Shown here: in pieces, positions 24,020 to 35,134 of the stretch
Numbering within the stretch: the stretch's first letter is position 1
How the letters are laid out: each line of letters begins with the position of its first letter
Assembly (NCBI GenBank): GCA_000442125.1
Contig: KE546978.1
Location: 1,054,001-1,118,000 of the forward strand
Direction: 5' to 3'
Length of the DNA: 64,000 bases
Origin: Opeltia flavorubescens
Taxonomy: Eukaryota > Ascomycota > Lecanoromycetes > Teloschistales > Teloschistaceae
Notes under the pieces: model-generated
Seen by the model: only the letters and a program-made list of their open reading frames with translations
What the model was told of the DNA's origin: nothing
The model's database searches: none
Made by a program: the position numbers and the translations under genes

Positions 24020-24670
24020 ATGCGACCACGCCCTCGCATCCCCATCTCCATCCACGCTTCTCCTCACACACGGACCATTCACACAACCTCCAGGAGCCTT
24101 TATCCCCGCTCAAAGCCAACACCACCACCTCCCCCAACCCGCGAAGCAGACGACTACTACTCCCTCCTCCTCTCCCAACCCCTCGCCTCCACATCCCCAA
24201 CCACATTCTCCCCCCGCTCAATACCCAAGCCCCCTCCCTCACCCTCCAAAGAGCCATCCCGAGACCCCACAATCCTCTTCGGCACCCCCCTCGCCGGTCC
24301 CTCCGCAGCCCGCCGCCGCGCCGGCTACGGCGAAGACCCCCTTTCCAACAGCGGACTAGAAAGACCTCGAGAACCGGACAACTGCTGCATGAGTGGGTGC
24401 GTGAATTGCGTATGGGATGCTTATAGGGAGGAAGTTGAGGCGTGGGCGATGAGGAGGAGGGAAGCTGCAAGACTTATTGGTGGAGAGGAGGAAGAGCGTG
24501 AGAAGAGGAAGGCAAGGAAGATGAGGGGAAGGGGGAAGAGGAAAGTGGACGTCGATGTGGATGATGAAGGATCTCTGTTTGAAGGGGTACCGGTTGGGAT
24601 TCGGGAGTTTATGGCTACAGAGAAGAGGTTGAGGGAGAAGAGGGAGAGAGAAGAGAGGGAGACGGGATGA
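24020..24670 (+). CDS. Oxidoreductase-like domain (PF09791) mitochondrial protein
   Basis: A single-exon gene, 216 residues. The N-terminus is Arg/Ser-rich without acidic residues for about 40 residues, a likely mitochondrial presequence. A Pro-rich linker follows. The family core is at 117-141: REPDNCCMSGCVNCVWDAY then REEVEAW, the CCxSGCxxCVWD signature of human OXLD1 and yeast YPL107W. The last third is highly charged (Lys/Arg/Glu) and probably helical. The molecular role of the family is not established. The ATG at 24020 is the first after an in-frame break and fits the presequence. Confidence 0.85.
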   Translation: MRPRPRIPISIHASPHTRTIHTTSRSLYPRSKPTPPPPPTREADDYYSLLLSQPLASTSPTTFSPRSIPKPPPSPSKEPSRDPTILFGTPLAGPSAARRRAGYGEDPLSNSGLERPREPDNCCMSGCVNCVWDAYREEVEAWAMRRREAARLIGGEEEEREKRKARKMRGRGKRKVDVDVDDEGSLFEGVPVGIREFMATEKRLREKREREERETG

Positions 24671-25501
24671 ATGATTGGACATGGGGGATCAGGGTTCTTT
24701 GGGCTAGGGATGCTGGCTCCACAGTCTAAGATGAAGGTCAGGTCAGGAACGCGTCGTCGATCTCTTGGGCCCAAGGTCACGGAGACGATCAGGGACTTAG
24801 CGAGACTGCAAAATAGAGTGCCCACAGTCGGAGGTGGCTCCGGATGACAGATCTCCTACCTTTGACGAATGAAGGAGGTACGACCGATTGGATGTCGAAC
24901 ATAGCGAGTCAGACAGCAGATCCTCCTCACTCCAGGATGCGAATATCATTGCAGGGAGATGAGCAGATTCAGCTGCCTTGGCAAAGTCACAGACTGAAGT
25001 TTCGAAATCGAATNATTGGACGAACGTGTGTTTGAGCAGGATGGAGTAGGGTTTATGTACAGATTCGGAAGCGGGAAAGGGGTCAGGTGTCGCCTTGTCT
25101 AGACTGGTAGTCATGGCCAATGCACGCCAGCCGTACGTACCACGAAATGGTGCAGCACGATCCGATCCGTGAACTGGGACAAAAAGTATCAATCCAGGGT
25201 TTAAATGCAGGAACAGGTGGCTTGTGGGGAGCCACGCCGCGTTCTAGCAGACCAAGATTTTCCTTGACCCGAGATAGTGGACCCATTCACAATTTCAATA
25301 CGCTGGGAGCCACCATTACCCAAGCGCCACACTTTCTGATCCAATGAGCTCCTCGAACATACCAAATGTGGCCTGTCGAAATTGGTGGGTAGGGTGACTA
25401 GTGCAGGTCGGTCAACGGATACATCTGGGTCCGTGATCCGCAAAGCGAGGCTGATAGACGATCGAGAATAGCGAGCTGAAACTTCGAATCTCGCATCCTT
25501 A
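24671..25501. other. Intergenic region 24671-25501
   Basis: Between the convergent OXLD1-like gene and DPM3. A minus-strand frame of 103 codons (25512-25201) starts within the last codons of DPM3 in another frame and has a GTATGT donor near 25361, but no domain or convincing partner exon. An ambiguous base (N) is at 25014. Confidence 0.4.
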
Positions 25502-25922
25502 TCATTCGACATCTATTCCCTTTGATTTGAGATCTTTCCTTGCAACCTCGACCTCCGCCATCAACTCTTGATACGCTTTTGGAACGTCATTAAAGGTGAC
25601 GACGCCCCAGCCTAACTTGAAGAGGAGGTATGAACCGAACGAGACCAACGCCCAGAGTGGTATCTGTTCAAAACTATAAGCCTTCCCTTAGGATTGACGT
25701 GAGTCACGTCCGGGGATAACGGTTCCTTACGACAGGGATGATATCCTCCTGGATCTTGGGACTGACGGGCACCAGTTGAAGGAAGAAGGCAAGGTAGACC
25801 TATGGGGTCGAGATTAGCATAGGTATTGCTGTGGCTGCGCATGCCTACGGAGGAAGAGAGTGGGAAGGTCATACCGATGTGACTAGGAAGGCCAGTGAGA
25901 TGGTTTGCTGAGCTCTTGTCAT
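25502..25922 (-). CDS. dpm3: Dolichol-phosphate mannosyltransferase subunit 3
   Basis: Model: exons 25922..25875, 25799..25731, 25663..25502; 92 residues, the same length as typical DPM3. Each exon is too short to stand out alone. Joined they read MTRAQQTISLAFLVTS, VYLAFFLQLVPVSPKIQEDI, then IPLWALVSFGSYLLFKLGWG with the end FNDVPKAYQELMAEVEVARKD. Two membrane helices are followed by a cytosolic helical tail, as in the family. DPM3 tethers the catalytic Dpm1 to the endoplasmic-reticulum membrane, which supplies dolichol-P-mannose for N-glycans, O-mannosylation and GPI anchors. Donors GTATGA and GTAAGG, acceptors ATAG and ACAG; all introns are phase 0. Confidence 0.93.
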
Positions 25923-27043
25923 AGCTCTGTAGTCTCTCTACACTCAGCGAAGGTTCTAGTAGTTTCGAATTGCTGGCTTGAGACTTTGAATGTGACTACT
26001 GTAAGGACTGATGGTCAAAACGGACGAAATTATAAATCAAATGTCTCTATGGTAGACGAGGTCGAGTCCCTTGGGAACTGGAAGTCCATCCAAAGTTTGC
26101 TTCTAATCTGTTTTAGACTTAGCTTAAACGCGCTAGCGCTCAAACACTCGCATGACGACGACTCGGACAAATAAAGACCGAGTCGTACGAATAACGAATA
26201 CGTTGTCTACGGGCTATGCTCCTGGAATTACGAAGTACCGGCCGATTAGATTAGTATAGAGGAGACGGTGTACTTGACAACCAAGGCCGAAGCAGACGAA
26301 CACAGGTCTTGTTCGCGCGACCGGTTCGCATCCGTTATTTCAGACGGTCGGGGGCTTTGTTGATGAAGTCAAATAACGCATGCTCATCGCTATGGCTTAT
26401 TCAAGCATGTAGATCGCAACCATATAGGGTAGAGTGTCATTTTACACGCTCCTTCCGCTGATTATGCAACATGCCATGCCACACCACAACCTCCCTCGTG
26501 GCCTTGAGTCACCCCATGCAACCATCATCCGGAAATTGTAGGATGATTCGAGTAATTCGTGCCTTGAATCGATGTAGTGCTTATGAATGCTTACCATCCC
26601 ATTAAAGTTTCTAGAGACCCTCGAGGTAATACTCTCCACTGGTCCGTGTATTCTGCCCTAGCATCCGGATTGACCACCAGCCCTCCCGCTCCGTCCTCTT
26701 CCATCCGTAGCCTGTTCTCACGACCCGGCCACTGCACAAAATAGCCATGTCTTTACACGCGGTGTAGGCAGCCATGTATGCGGACGGCACTCGGACTTTG
26801 GCAGCCGTATTGGTTGTCAACCCCAGGTCGCCGGCCTAGGCTACGATGGCTCTGCCTCTTCAGCTCTACCTCTTGCAGATAGTCCATCAGAAAATCGTGG
26901 TGGCAAAGGGACGAGTCATTATTCTAGAGGCACACGATAGCTTCTAGTGAGTCCAGGCTAGCAGGAAATTGTACGAATCCACGCTATTACTGGCTAAGTA
27001 ACCTTCTCGACGTGTCGATCGGAGCAGCGGTTTTCCCTCAGAC
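25923..27043. other. Divergent intergenic region 25923-27043
   Basis: 1.1 kb upstream of both DPM3 and the armadillo gene. It holds a perfect 9-bp inverted repeat at 26158-26186. No gene is supported. Confidence 0.5.
26158..26186. repeat. Small inverted repeat (9-bp arms, 11-nt loop)
   Basis: acgactcgg at 26158-26166 pairs with ccgagtcgt at 26178-26186. It could be a hairpin or a dyad binding site; chance is also plausible. Confidence 0.4.
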
Positions 27044-29665
27044 ATGGACCCTCGTGGTATATCTACGATGTCTTCTTCTGGGAAGAAGGAACATTGTGCT
27101 TCAGATTCTCTCATTCCTTCCCCCGTCCAGTCACCAGAAACATCCCTTGACGGGACCACTGACGACGCTGAAGACCCTGAACCAGACCAAGAACATCTAG
27201 TATACGCCTTTGGTCAATTATCTGTCCGCAAAGATTTGCCTATGGCTGAGCGGATGTTCATACAGCTCGAAAACGTCTTCCAATCTGCCGTTGAAACACA
27301 CGGAGTCGATCTCGGCCTTCGAGATTGGCACGGTGAATTAAGACGAGCAGATGAGAATAGCAGGCGAGGGGTTCGGGACGTTGAGTTCTTGAAATGGATC
27401 AGAGACGTCCTGGATCATCTACATCAATCTGATCTCGAAGAATTTGCTCAAGCGGCGAATATTCTCGCAGATGCTAGTCGGGACGGTATGATAATGCTTT
27501 CTAGCGAGTAACAACGCAGATCTAACCCGTGGTAGCGTCGTGGAGGCTACCTTTTGGACAATCTGGCCTTCTTGAGCTATTCCTGCGTATATCAACAGAT
27601 CCAGATTTAGAGGATGATGTAGTAGCCCCTGTCCTTAGGCTAGTCGGAAATTGCTGTATTGATTCAGGTTAGTAGTCCTTCCTCGACGCAAGAGATCATT
27701 GTTGAACGAATATCTCTAGATTTAAACCGGGAGGTAGCAATCTCACCCGACTTCATACCATCGATCATCGGCCATTTGCGAAATAGTGAAGTAGTGACTA
27801 TCGCTATATCTGTCATCTACAACATATGCAGTGACAATGGTAAATTTCGATGCAGAACCCCAAGGGAAATTACCAAATCTGACACTGATCTAGATAGAGC
27901 GCAGCATGCTTTCCGCGCGAGTGGATTATGTTCTGCACTGGTTAGTGTTTTGGCAGACTCAGAGTTCGACGCTGGTCCACTCCTCCCGTATGTCTGTAGC
28001 TTGTTGGGTTTTTCGACACAGCAAAGTATGTCCACCAAAAACCCTCTCTAAATATATTTCTAACAATTTTTTAGCTGACTTGGGTGACTGTCCTAATGGA
28101 TCGGCAAAAACGGTCACGATTTTACTGCGACAACCAGGAGTAATGCCTGGTGATATGCTGCTAATCGTCAATGCTCTTAGTGCATTCCTCCACCAAGAAC
28201 GATTTCGAAATGAATTTGTGGAGCAGGATCTAGTTACGGTACTGGTAGACGTACTATCTGGCTCATATTCCTACGAAGCTCCCGATATCGACACAGAAGA
28301 GGAGATTACGACACTCCGGAACGCTGTCAGTCAGATTCTCTCCGACATATCGGCCACCAACGTGTTCGGGAGAAGATATCTCATCAATTCACCACTTGTT
28401 CGGACTATGATCCAATGGCTCTCTTCATTATATGATCAGCTACGCATTGCTTCGTGTCTAGTACTCGGGAACCTTGCTCGATCCGATGCGGTGTGCCTCG
28501 ACATGGTCAGACGCCTTTCCATACACCAAAAACTCGCGGAGTTCTTGCAAGATCAGTCGAACATTCAAGTGGTCCACGCAGCGTTGGGTTTCCTGAGGAA
28601 CCTAGCTTTACCAGCGGAAAACAAGACTGTCATCGGTAATCAGCATTTCGTGGAGACGATCTCGAGCTTCTGGTCCCTGGACTACAACCCGCAGGTGCAA
28701 TATGCATCAGTATGCTTATTACGGCAGCTGCTGAACAACTGTATCGGGAACGTTCGGTGGTTGCTAGAATCGCTTTCACCGGATCAAGACAGCCCAGCGC
28801 ATGAAAAGACTTACCTGTCATTGCTTCTGCTACTGTATGGGAGAACAGATGACATATCCACCAAAGTAGAGATAGGCAGAACGATCGCTACGATATGTCG
28901 ATGTATCGCTTCCTCGTCCCAGGGGTTACCCGTGGAATCTACCAACGCCATCCTTCACCGGCTCTACGGCATGCACGCAGACATCGCAAGACCCTTGGCA
29001 ATGATGGTATCACAGTCTCGATTCCCAATTATTCGATCTGAAGGATGGTTTGCTCTAGCTCTGATGGCGCGATCCAGGGAAGGCACGGCCCCCGTCAGTG
29101 AAGCCTTGCAGCAAATGGAAGTCTTCGGAGCACTAGTAACCACAGTCACCGGACAACCCACCAATGGCCAAGGTACCGGCGCTCAAGACGGCCGAAGCAG
29201 ACTCAGCGACAGTAGCACCGGCAGCAGCGAAGCTAGATCTGAACAAGAGCGAGAGATGCAAGCCAAGGACCGTGAGAACGCACTCGTTCTCGTCAACGAG
29301 CTCTTGAAAAATACAGTGAGAATCAATTTCCTTTTTCTGAATATCCTTCAACGTTTCCTTCAACGAGGTCTATAATTTTTCCTCCATGAAAAGAAAGAAG
29401 AAAAAAGCTTTATGAAACGACGTTTACGACACGACGAATGCAATGATTTCAATAAGACATAATTCGAGAATAAAAGTACTTTTTCTTATGTATCTAGATG
29501 CTTCTCTTCTATATTTCGCTGCTGACGTGGAGTGTGCATTGCCAGGGGGATGAGTTGTCTGTTTTCCGCCGCGGTATCCTGGAGGATCTGATGCGCGGGC
29601 CGCAGTCTCCAGAAGGTGCTCAGGAGCTCATGACAAGAGCGCAGTCGGAGGATCAGGCCGAGTGA
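27044..29665 (+). CDS. Armadillo-repeat protein, smgGDS (RAP1GDS1)-like
   Basis: Model: exons 27044..27485, 27536..27667, 27720..27839, 27894..28025, 28075..29315, 29546..29665; 728 residues. All five junctions keep frame and restore family-like sequence, for example SWRLPFGQSGLLELF, RLVGNCCIDSDLNREV and ELLKNTGDELSVFRRGIL. The body is a chain of armadillo-like helices (SCLVLGNLARSDAVC, HAALGFLRNLALPAENK). The layout resembles fungal relatives of SmgGDS, which binds and helps exchange or escort small GTPases of the Rho/Ras type; that function is inferred. Introns 1-4 are 49-54 nt; the last is 230 nt. Two in-frame ATGs (27044 and 27068) are possible starts. Confidence 0.75.
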
Positions 29666-30746
29666 ATCTGGATGAAAGGTTAAACAACACGGAAAGAGAT
29701 ATCCATGGGAGGAGTTTAGGCAACGGAATAAGAATCTCGCAGCTCATGGGAATTCGTTGGGGGGAAAGATACACCTTGTTTGGAGCGGTACTGTATTCCT
29801 TTTTTGAAAAGTATGGAGGGCCCCGGAGGCGGAAGTCTATGTCGCTCCTGATTTAATTGCGGCGCATAATCTCATAGATTTCTTCATGGTAGATAGATCT
29901 TCATTTCTTGATTGCTTGTCTACTTCTGCTGCTAGATTATTTCTTCCGCTAGAATTACCTCCCCACTCCAATTACATATGATTGGTTCATTGATCTCGAG
30001 AATCCCATTTTCTAGTGGTGGATTAAGAATATTGAATTGCGGGAACTCTACCTAGTACTTATGGCGGGAACCGTTAGACACAATAAACATGATCAATGTC
30101 GATACAAAAAGATCTTTATGAGAGGCAATCATATCCGATGGTTGTAGCTGCGCTAGCGCATCCTTGGAGAAGAAATATCGATGACGAGGCGATTGCATGG
30201 GGGAGGTTTACTAGAGTGGTTCGATAAAGGTTCACTGATATTTTATCAGGCAAGGTGAAGAAATAGGTATAGTAGATGGTAGAAGGCGTAGATAGTCTAC
30301 CTTCGCGTTCTGATGATAGTGGGTAGTGTAAAGATGAATGGAGAAAGGTATTCCATGATACGCTTATAGATGATGAAAGTAAACATGGGGCACAAGAATT
30401 CATTAATCCTTAGAAGAGGAATACTTCGCTATATACCAGAAAATTTTTTCTTGTTAGGAGCAGTGAGCAAGAAGGAATGTATGAGCGAAGTGAAATGCTA
30501 AATCACTCGATACTTTCTGTGAGGTCAGCGAACAGATTTACTCGTTTCCGAGATTGGTAGTTGCGACGTCGAATGAATTCTTTCACCCTTAGTATATCAT
30601 TTCATCTGCAAAACATGAATAGGACTTTACGCGTAATAAGGAGGTCTTGTATTTTCGACGACCTAGTCAATGAAAAGCTCTCCTGATGGATTTGATGGCT
30701 TCTGGTAGCTAGGTGCTATTGGTAAAGCTCCGGATATAGGGCTCCT
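29666..30746. other. Intergenic region 29666-30746
   Basis: 1.08 kb between convergent genes, AT-rich with homopurine and homopyrimidine patches. No supported gene. Confidence 0.5.
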
Positions 30747-31592
30747 TCACGTCAGCTCCCTGCTGTCCCTATACACTTCCTCTATCAACCAAGCCTTCCC
30801 TCGCTCCTGCTGACTTCCAGCTTTCATTTCTCTTATCACTATTCGCTTGAGCATTGGGAGCAAGTCCTGGTTGGATGGCAATGGAAATTCGACTTCGATG
30901 CTCGCGTCTTCGACGTACGGTATCATCATAAAAGGGACGAGTACCTGGAAGATATCCCCCAGATAAATCTTCCGGGATGGGTGGTTGGGCATGTACGAAG
31001 AGCAGTATATTACAATATCCACCTTTTGAAACCGAGACTCCGAGTCATGTGACTTTCCTTCTGGACCTGTCTGAAACCGTCTTGTGAAGTCTTGCAGGTC
31101 TCGAACGAAATCCCGAAGAGATCGACGCAGATAGTCTTCGTTGGGCAGCCGGATATTGAACCGCACAGAGCTAAACTTGTAAAATTCTGTTACGTGGAAC
31201 TTTCTCAACCTGCAAATACCGCCAATCGTAGCGTGGACCATTGCTGGGAAAGAGGAATCCAACGCATGGGATTCACCATTGAAACAGATTGTAAGAACGC
31301 GGTTTCGGTGCAACTCCCTCACGACTTCAGCGTAGAGAGTTTTGCTTGCGCGAAGCACTGAAAGGTTATTCGATGCCTTGACCGGATCAGGTGATGTCTC
31401 CGCCACTGTGCAAAAGGGTTGAAGGTCTTGGGGGCCGCGAGTTCCGTCGCCACCAGATCCAGCTTCAGGCATGCAAAGTTCCCAAATCATCATTCGAACC
31501 TCCACTGGTAGCTTGCTGAGGGTACCAAGACCATTTTTGGGTGATTCATCATGATCCGTGATGGAGGGAGTAGCCAGGCCTGTGGATGCCAT
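30747..31592 (-). CDS. 2EXR/F-box-like hypothetical protein
   Basis: A single-exon gene, 281 residues from the ATG at 31592; the frame runs on upstream but without an ATG that looks better. Residues about 20-45 read LGTLSKLPVEVRMMIWELCMPE, the F-box/2EXR-like helix (LP.E.R..IW..) seen in large, expanded families of Pezizomycotina. Further on come SVLRASKTLYAEVVREL and RVLTICFNGE, also typical of that family. Function is unknown, possibly protein-protein contact in ubiquitin pathways. Confidence 0.7.
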   Translation of the reverse strand: MASTGLATPSITDHDESPKNGLGTLSKLPVEVRMMIWELCMPEAGSGGDGTRGPQDLQPFCTVAETSPDPVKASNNLSVLRASKTLYAEVVRELHRNRVLTICFNGESHALDSSFPAMVHATIGGICRLRKFHVTEFYKFSSVRFNIRLPNEDYLRRSLRDFVRDLQDFTRRFQTGPEGKSHDSESRFQKVDIVIYCSSYMPNHPSRKIYLGDIFQVLVPFMMIPYVEDASIEVEFPLPSNQDLLPMLKRIVIREMKAGSQQERGKAWLIEEVYRDSRELT

Positions 31593-32640
31593 ATGGCACG
31601 CTAGATAACTGCAGACTGAAACTCTGGGTAAAGGATTGTGTCGTGACTGAGCTAAATCAAGAAGGTGTTGGGGATATCGATCTGGCGTACATAGATAGGA
31701 TGAAACCGGGGATCCTAGGTTCAACATATTTTTTAACACGTGGCTTTGTCGGATACCATACACAAATACTTACTGAAATGACGACAGACCCAGTGATGAA
31801 TGCAGATGAACTAGAAAGAAGTAGATCTTGAAACTCAATCTCATTGATTACTAAACTAAGGACCCAGTTCTACACCTGTTATGAGCTTACATTTGCTTGT
31901 TATGACTCCAGAAGATATGGCAGCCATGCATTATTTCATGAGTGAATTTGGTTCCTATATTCACATTACTAGACTTACCTTGTTGTCGTTTTCAGGATCC
32001 ATCGCAGAACCCCTGAAGAAGTCTAGCTTCTGGAATTGCAAGATAAATATTATGACACAGCTTCATCACCCAATAGGGTCTACCGAGAAGGATATCTTAC
32101 GCAAGCAGGGCGTATTCAGATTCAAGGAGAGCAGTATGTCGACTTTATTTATACTCCGGCTAACTCGTAGTCGACTGGAACGGTCAGTCTACGAATCTTG
32201 AGGAATCTCTCAAAGGTCCAGCGGCAATTTCTCTCCAAGTGGATTGATTGAAGACACCCATCTAGATCTAAAAGATCTGAGTAAAAACCCAAGAGCAGGG
32301 AATATTTCGTGTTATAATGATTGGCCAAATTTATGGCGAGCAAAATTGTCCGTTAAATTATAGGATCGAACCTCATCGATATGACAGACCAGAAGATTTC
32401 AGGCGGCAGATTCTGGAGTCGTACGGCATGTGTACTTGCCGAAGCACCGACTCTCCAAACGGCTTAGTGAATTGCCCCGCTATCGAAAAAAACGTGCCGT
32501 GACGAAACTTTTTCACCAGTAAGGTCTCTGTTATTACTTCATGATGGAGTGAGCCTTCGTGACTCAACGGCCACAGAGGGTATCTCCCACCATCAAATTC
32601 CTTTAATTTCCTCAAATTCCCCCCCACCACCTGAGAAGCA
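31593..32640. other. Divergent promoter region 31593-32640
   Basis: About 1 kb between the 2EXR-like gene and the BTB-like gene. Frames here are short and unsupported. Promoters for both genes are expected. Confidence 0.5.
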
Positions 32641-34779
32641 ATGGCCGCTTCTTTACATAATCCTCCTGTAGTATCCCACGCCGGCATGGGCAATCCTACA
32701 CACCGCCCCTCCTGTGCGAGGATGCCCATCATCCCCGCAATCCCTCGAAAGCTCGAAAGAAAACTGCAAAAAGACTCGAGCATGCTCGCTGGCTCCAAGT
32801 CTTCTTCCAATACCCATCCAGAACCTCCTACTACTTGCCCAATCCTTAGCAGCAACGGGGATTCCCAACATGATTCTTCTGCTTCAACGCCTCAGGACAG
32901 CAGCACACTTACTGGCGGGCAAGTCCTGGAGGGTAAACAAAACACAACTAGTATCGAATCTACCGTGGACGACGTAGCAATGGACTCCGCCCAGGACTTG
33001 CCTGTCGTTTCAAATACCGAGGAATCCAAATCTACTACGAGCCCCGTTCTATCTTCCGTTCTGGATCCCCAGACACCACCTTTCGTTCCAGAGGCATCAA
33101 GAACACCCCCGGAAGCACTCGATGCCGCACCTGACTTGGACGGTGAAGAATACCAAGCTCCTGAACAAGACGACCAGCCAAGGCCTTACCTTCTTCATAC
33201 CACGGCTTCGTGGATGCCATACAACACCACACCCCCAGATGATTCAGCACAGTCTCCTGTACAAGTATCTTACCGCAGCTACAACCTGGCCAATCCACTT
33301 TTCTACGATCCAACTGTCTCCTTCAATCATTCAAATGCAAATCCCACTGTTTACTATGGGCATGGACAATATCACACTCTTTCTTTTCCTCCACAATCTA
33401 CACAATCATACCCAGGTCATTCTCCCACTCAATCGGCTTACGAGGGCTACGCAATAGCCACGAGCCCACATGTCATTCATTCTCGAAATAATGGTCCCTC
33501 CCACCAACATGCTCCCAGTACCGCCTCTCGACTCTCAAATCCTCCTCTATACCCAACTCACCAGGCCCAAACACAATATTCTCAAGGCCTGCCTCAATTT
33601 GGTAGCCAGTTGCCAATCACGCCGTCTGCCACACCATCAAATAGTGGATCACAGAGGCCAGATCCCTCTCAGAATGACGTTAAACATCATGAACCGTCAG
33701 GACACCAAATCAAAACCACACAAGAAAATGGAAACGATTATTCCACCCCAGATATCAGTAAAGACTACAAGGAATGGTGTGACCGTACCAATGAAACACT
33801 TACGGAGGAGATCGAGACATCTGGCCATTCAGTGGTCCTATTGAAACACCTTATCGACAATTTCAACTGCCCTGCTTTAGCTGACTGCGAGCTGTATATC
33901 AGTCACGTCAATCACAAGTTCGAGCCCGTCGTAGTTTCACTGCACTCCCTACTGATTGCTCAGAACACAAGACTACGAGACTTGCTACAAGATGCTGAGA
34001 TGAGAGAAGATGGCAAGAAGCAGATACTGCTGGCGGTTGCAGACCAGCATACGACTCCATCTGCTTTGAAAACTGCGATCAAGGTCTGCTATGGTGAACG
34101 ACCCTCTCAATATATCGGCTTCCCTGGCGACCTCGCTTCCGAATCCAAGATTTCCACGGCTTGGATGGACAACGCGTTGGCATTCGCCGCGGCTGGCCAT
34201 CTTCTGGGTATGACTGGGGTTGCTCACCGCGGAGAGCAGATTGCATCTATGGTCCTTGACTGGCATAATCTCGAACAAGCTTTGTCGTTTGCCATGGACT
34301 CCAACATAAGAAGAGCCTGGGGCTCATCAATGAGCACGTCCAACTTTCCCTGCAACGCCAGCGAATTGCTTCTGTCCTGTTTATACTTTGTCATCAGCAA
34401 TCCTTCCGAAGCCATGAAGCTAGATCTCACGGCCAAGTCTATGTCGTCTATCGATCGCTTGCCAGCTGTACCTGAGCCCGAGGCACAGTCGAAAAAATCT
34501 CGCCTCAGTCAAATTCGATTTGGAGAGTTGCCGGTCAAATCCGAAGAAGCTGTCGATAAGCATGACCAGCTGATTTCAAGTATCCTCTTATCCCTTCCAT
34601 TCACCCACCTCAAATTTGTACTTGACCGCATGCCTGTGCCTGTCAATCGTAAGATTGCCGAGCCATTGGTTGCGGAACGAGAGCAGCGCAGACTGCGTGC
34701 ATCATCTGTCCCTTCAAGCATGGAAGAGCGTGTTATGGAAAACGACGGTCGGTTTAGCGTGGAATTAGTGAGTGCTTGA
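32641..34779 (+). CDS. BTB/POZ-like protein with long disordered N-terminus
   Basis: A single-exon gene, 712 residues, with an ATG at 32641. Residues 1-370 are Ser/Pro/Thr/Gln-rich and disordered, with many SxP and PxY tracts. A folded region starts near 385 (TLTEEIETSGHSVVLLKHLIDNF) and at about 417-500 looks like a BTB fold: LADCELYISHVNHKFEPVVV, SLHSLLIAQNTRLRDLL, then TPSALKTAIKVCYGERP. A helical C-terminal part follows (DNALAFAAAGHLLGM, SSILLSLPFTHLKFVLDRM). The arrangement is found in many ascomycetes, usually without a known role. BTB domains mediate dimerisation or Cul3 binding; neither is shown here. Confidence 0.75.
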   Translation: MAASLHNPPVVSHAGMGNPTHRPSCARMPIIPAIPRKLERKLQKDSSMLAGSKSSSNTHPEPPTTCPILSSNGDSQHDSSASTPQDSSTLTGGQVLEGKQNTTSIESTVDDVAMDSAQDLPVVSNTEESKSTTSPVLSSVLDPQTPPFVPEASRTPPEALDAAPDLDGEEYQAPEQDDQPRPYLLHTTASWMPYNTTPPDDSAQSPVQVSYRSYNLANPLFYDPTVSFNHSNANPTVYYGHGQYHTLSFPPQSTQSYPGHSPTQSAYEGYAIATSPHVIHSRNNGPSHQHAPSTASRLSNPPLYPTHQAQTQYSQGLPQFGSQLPITPSATPSNSGSQRPDPSQNDVKHHEPSGHQIKTTQENGNDYSTPDISKDYKEWCDRTNETLTEEIETSGHSVVLLKHLIDNFNCPALADCELYISHVNHKFEPVVVSLHSLLIAQNTRLRDLLQDAEMREDGKKQILLAVADQHTTPSALKTAIKVCYGERPSQYIGFPGDLASESKISTAWMDNALAFAAAGHLLGMTGVAHRGEQIASMVLDWHNLEQALSFAMDSNIRRAWGSSMSTSNFPCNASELLLSCLYFVISNPSEAMKLDLTAKSMSSIDRLPAVPEPEAQSKKSRLSQIRFGELPVKSEEAVDKHDQLISSILLSLPFTHLKFVLDRMPVPVNRKIAEPLVAEREQRRLRASSVPSSMEERVMENDGRFSVELVSA

Positions 34780-35134
34780 GATGCTGGCTGTACCCCAAGA
34801 GGTACCTTTCTTTTCTCCCTATTAATATTGTCCGCGCGCTAGCGTTTGTTTTTGCTCGTATGCTCGGCGAAGGAGAAAAAAGTGTTTCCGCACGAGCTTT
34901 GCTATGACGGAGTTTTCGGTGGAGTGGAAAAAAGGACGAGCAGGGTGATAATACAGGACGGGAGCATTCGTTTTTATGATTCGAGCGATGGCGCTTCGGT
35001 TTGCGAAACGTTGCTGTATGAGGCAGCAGCAACTACGATTAGAGGAAAGAACAGAATAAAAGCTTGGGTTTTCACACTGGCACATTATGAAAGTGTCTTT
35101 CGTTGATACATTGAAGCGTCTCAGGCACCCTGTT
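34780..35134. other. Intergenic region 34780-35134
   Basis: Convergent 3' ends of the BTB-like and epoxide hydrolase genes. Nothing seen. Confidence 0.5.

Noticed and set aside
27659-27719. In-frame upstream part of armadillo exon 3
   Set aside because: Using it would need an intron of about 24 nt. The TAG at 27717-27719 gives a normal 52-nt intron and the conserved DLNREV junction.
30116-30403. Minus-strand frame of 95 codons
   Set aside because: Short, no motif, in an AT-rich convergent spacer.
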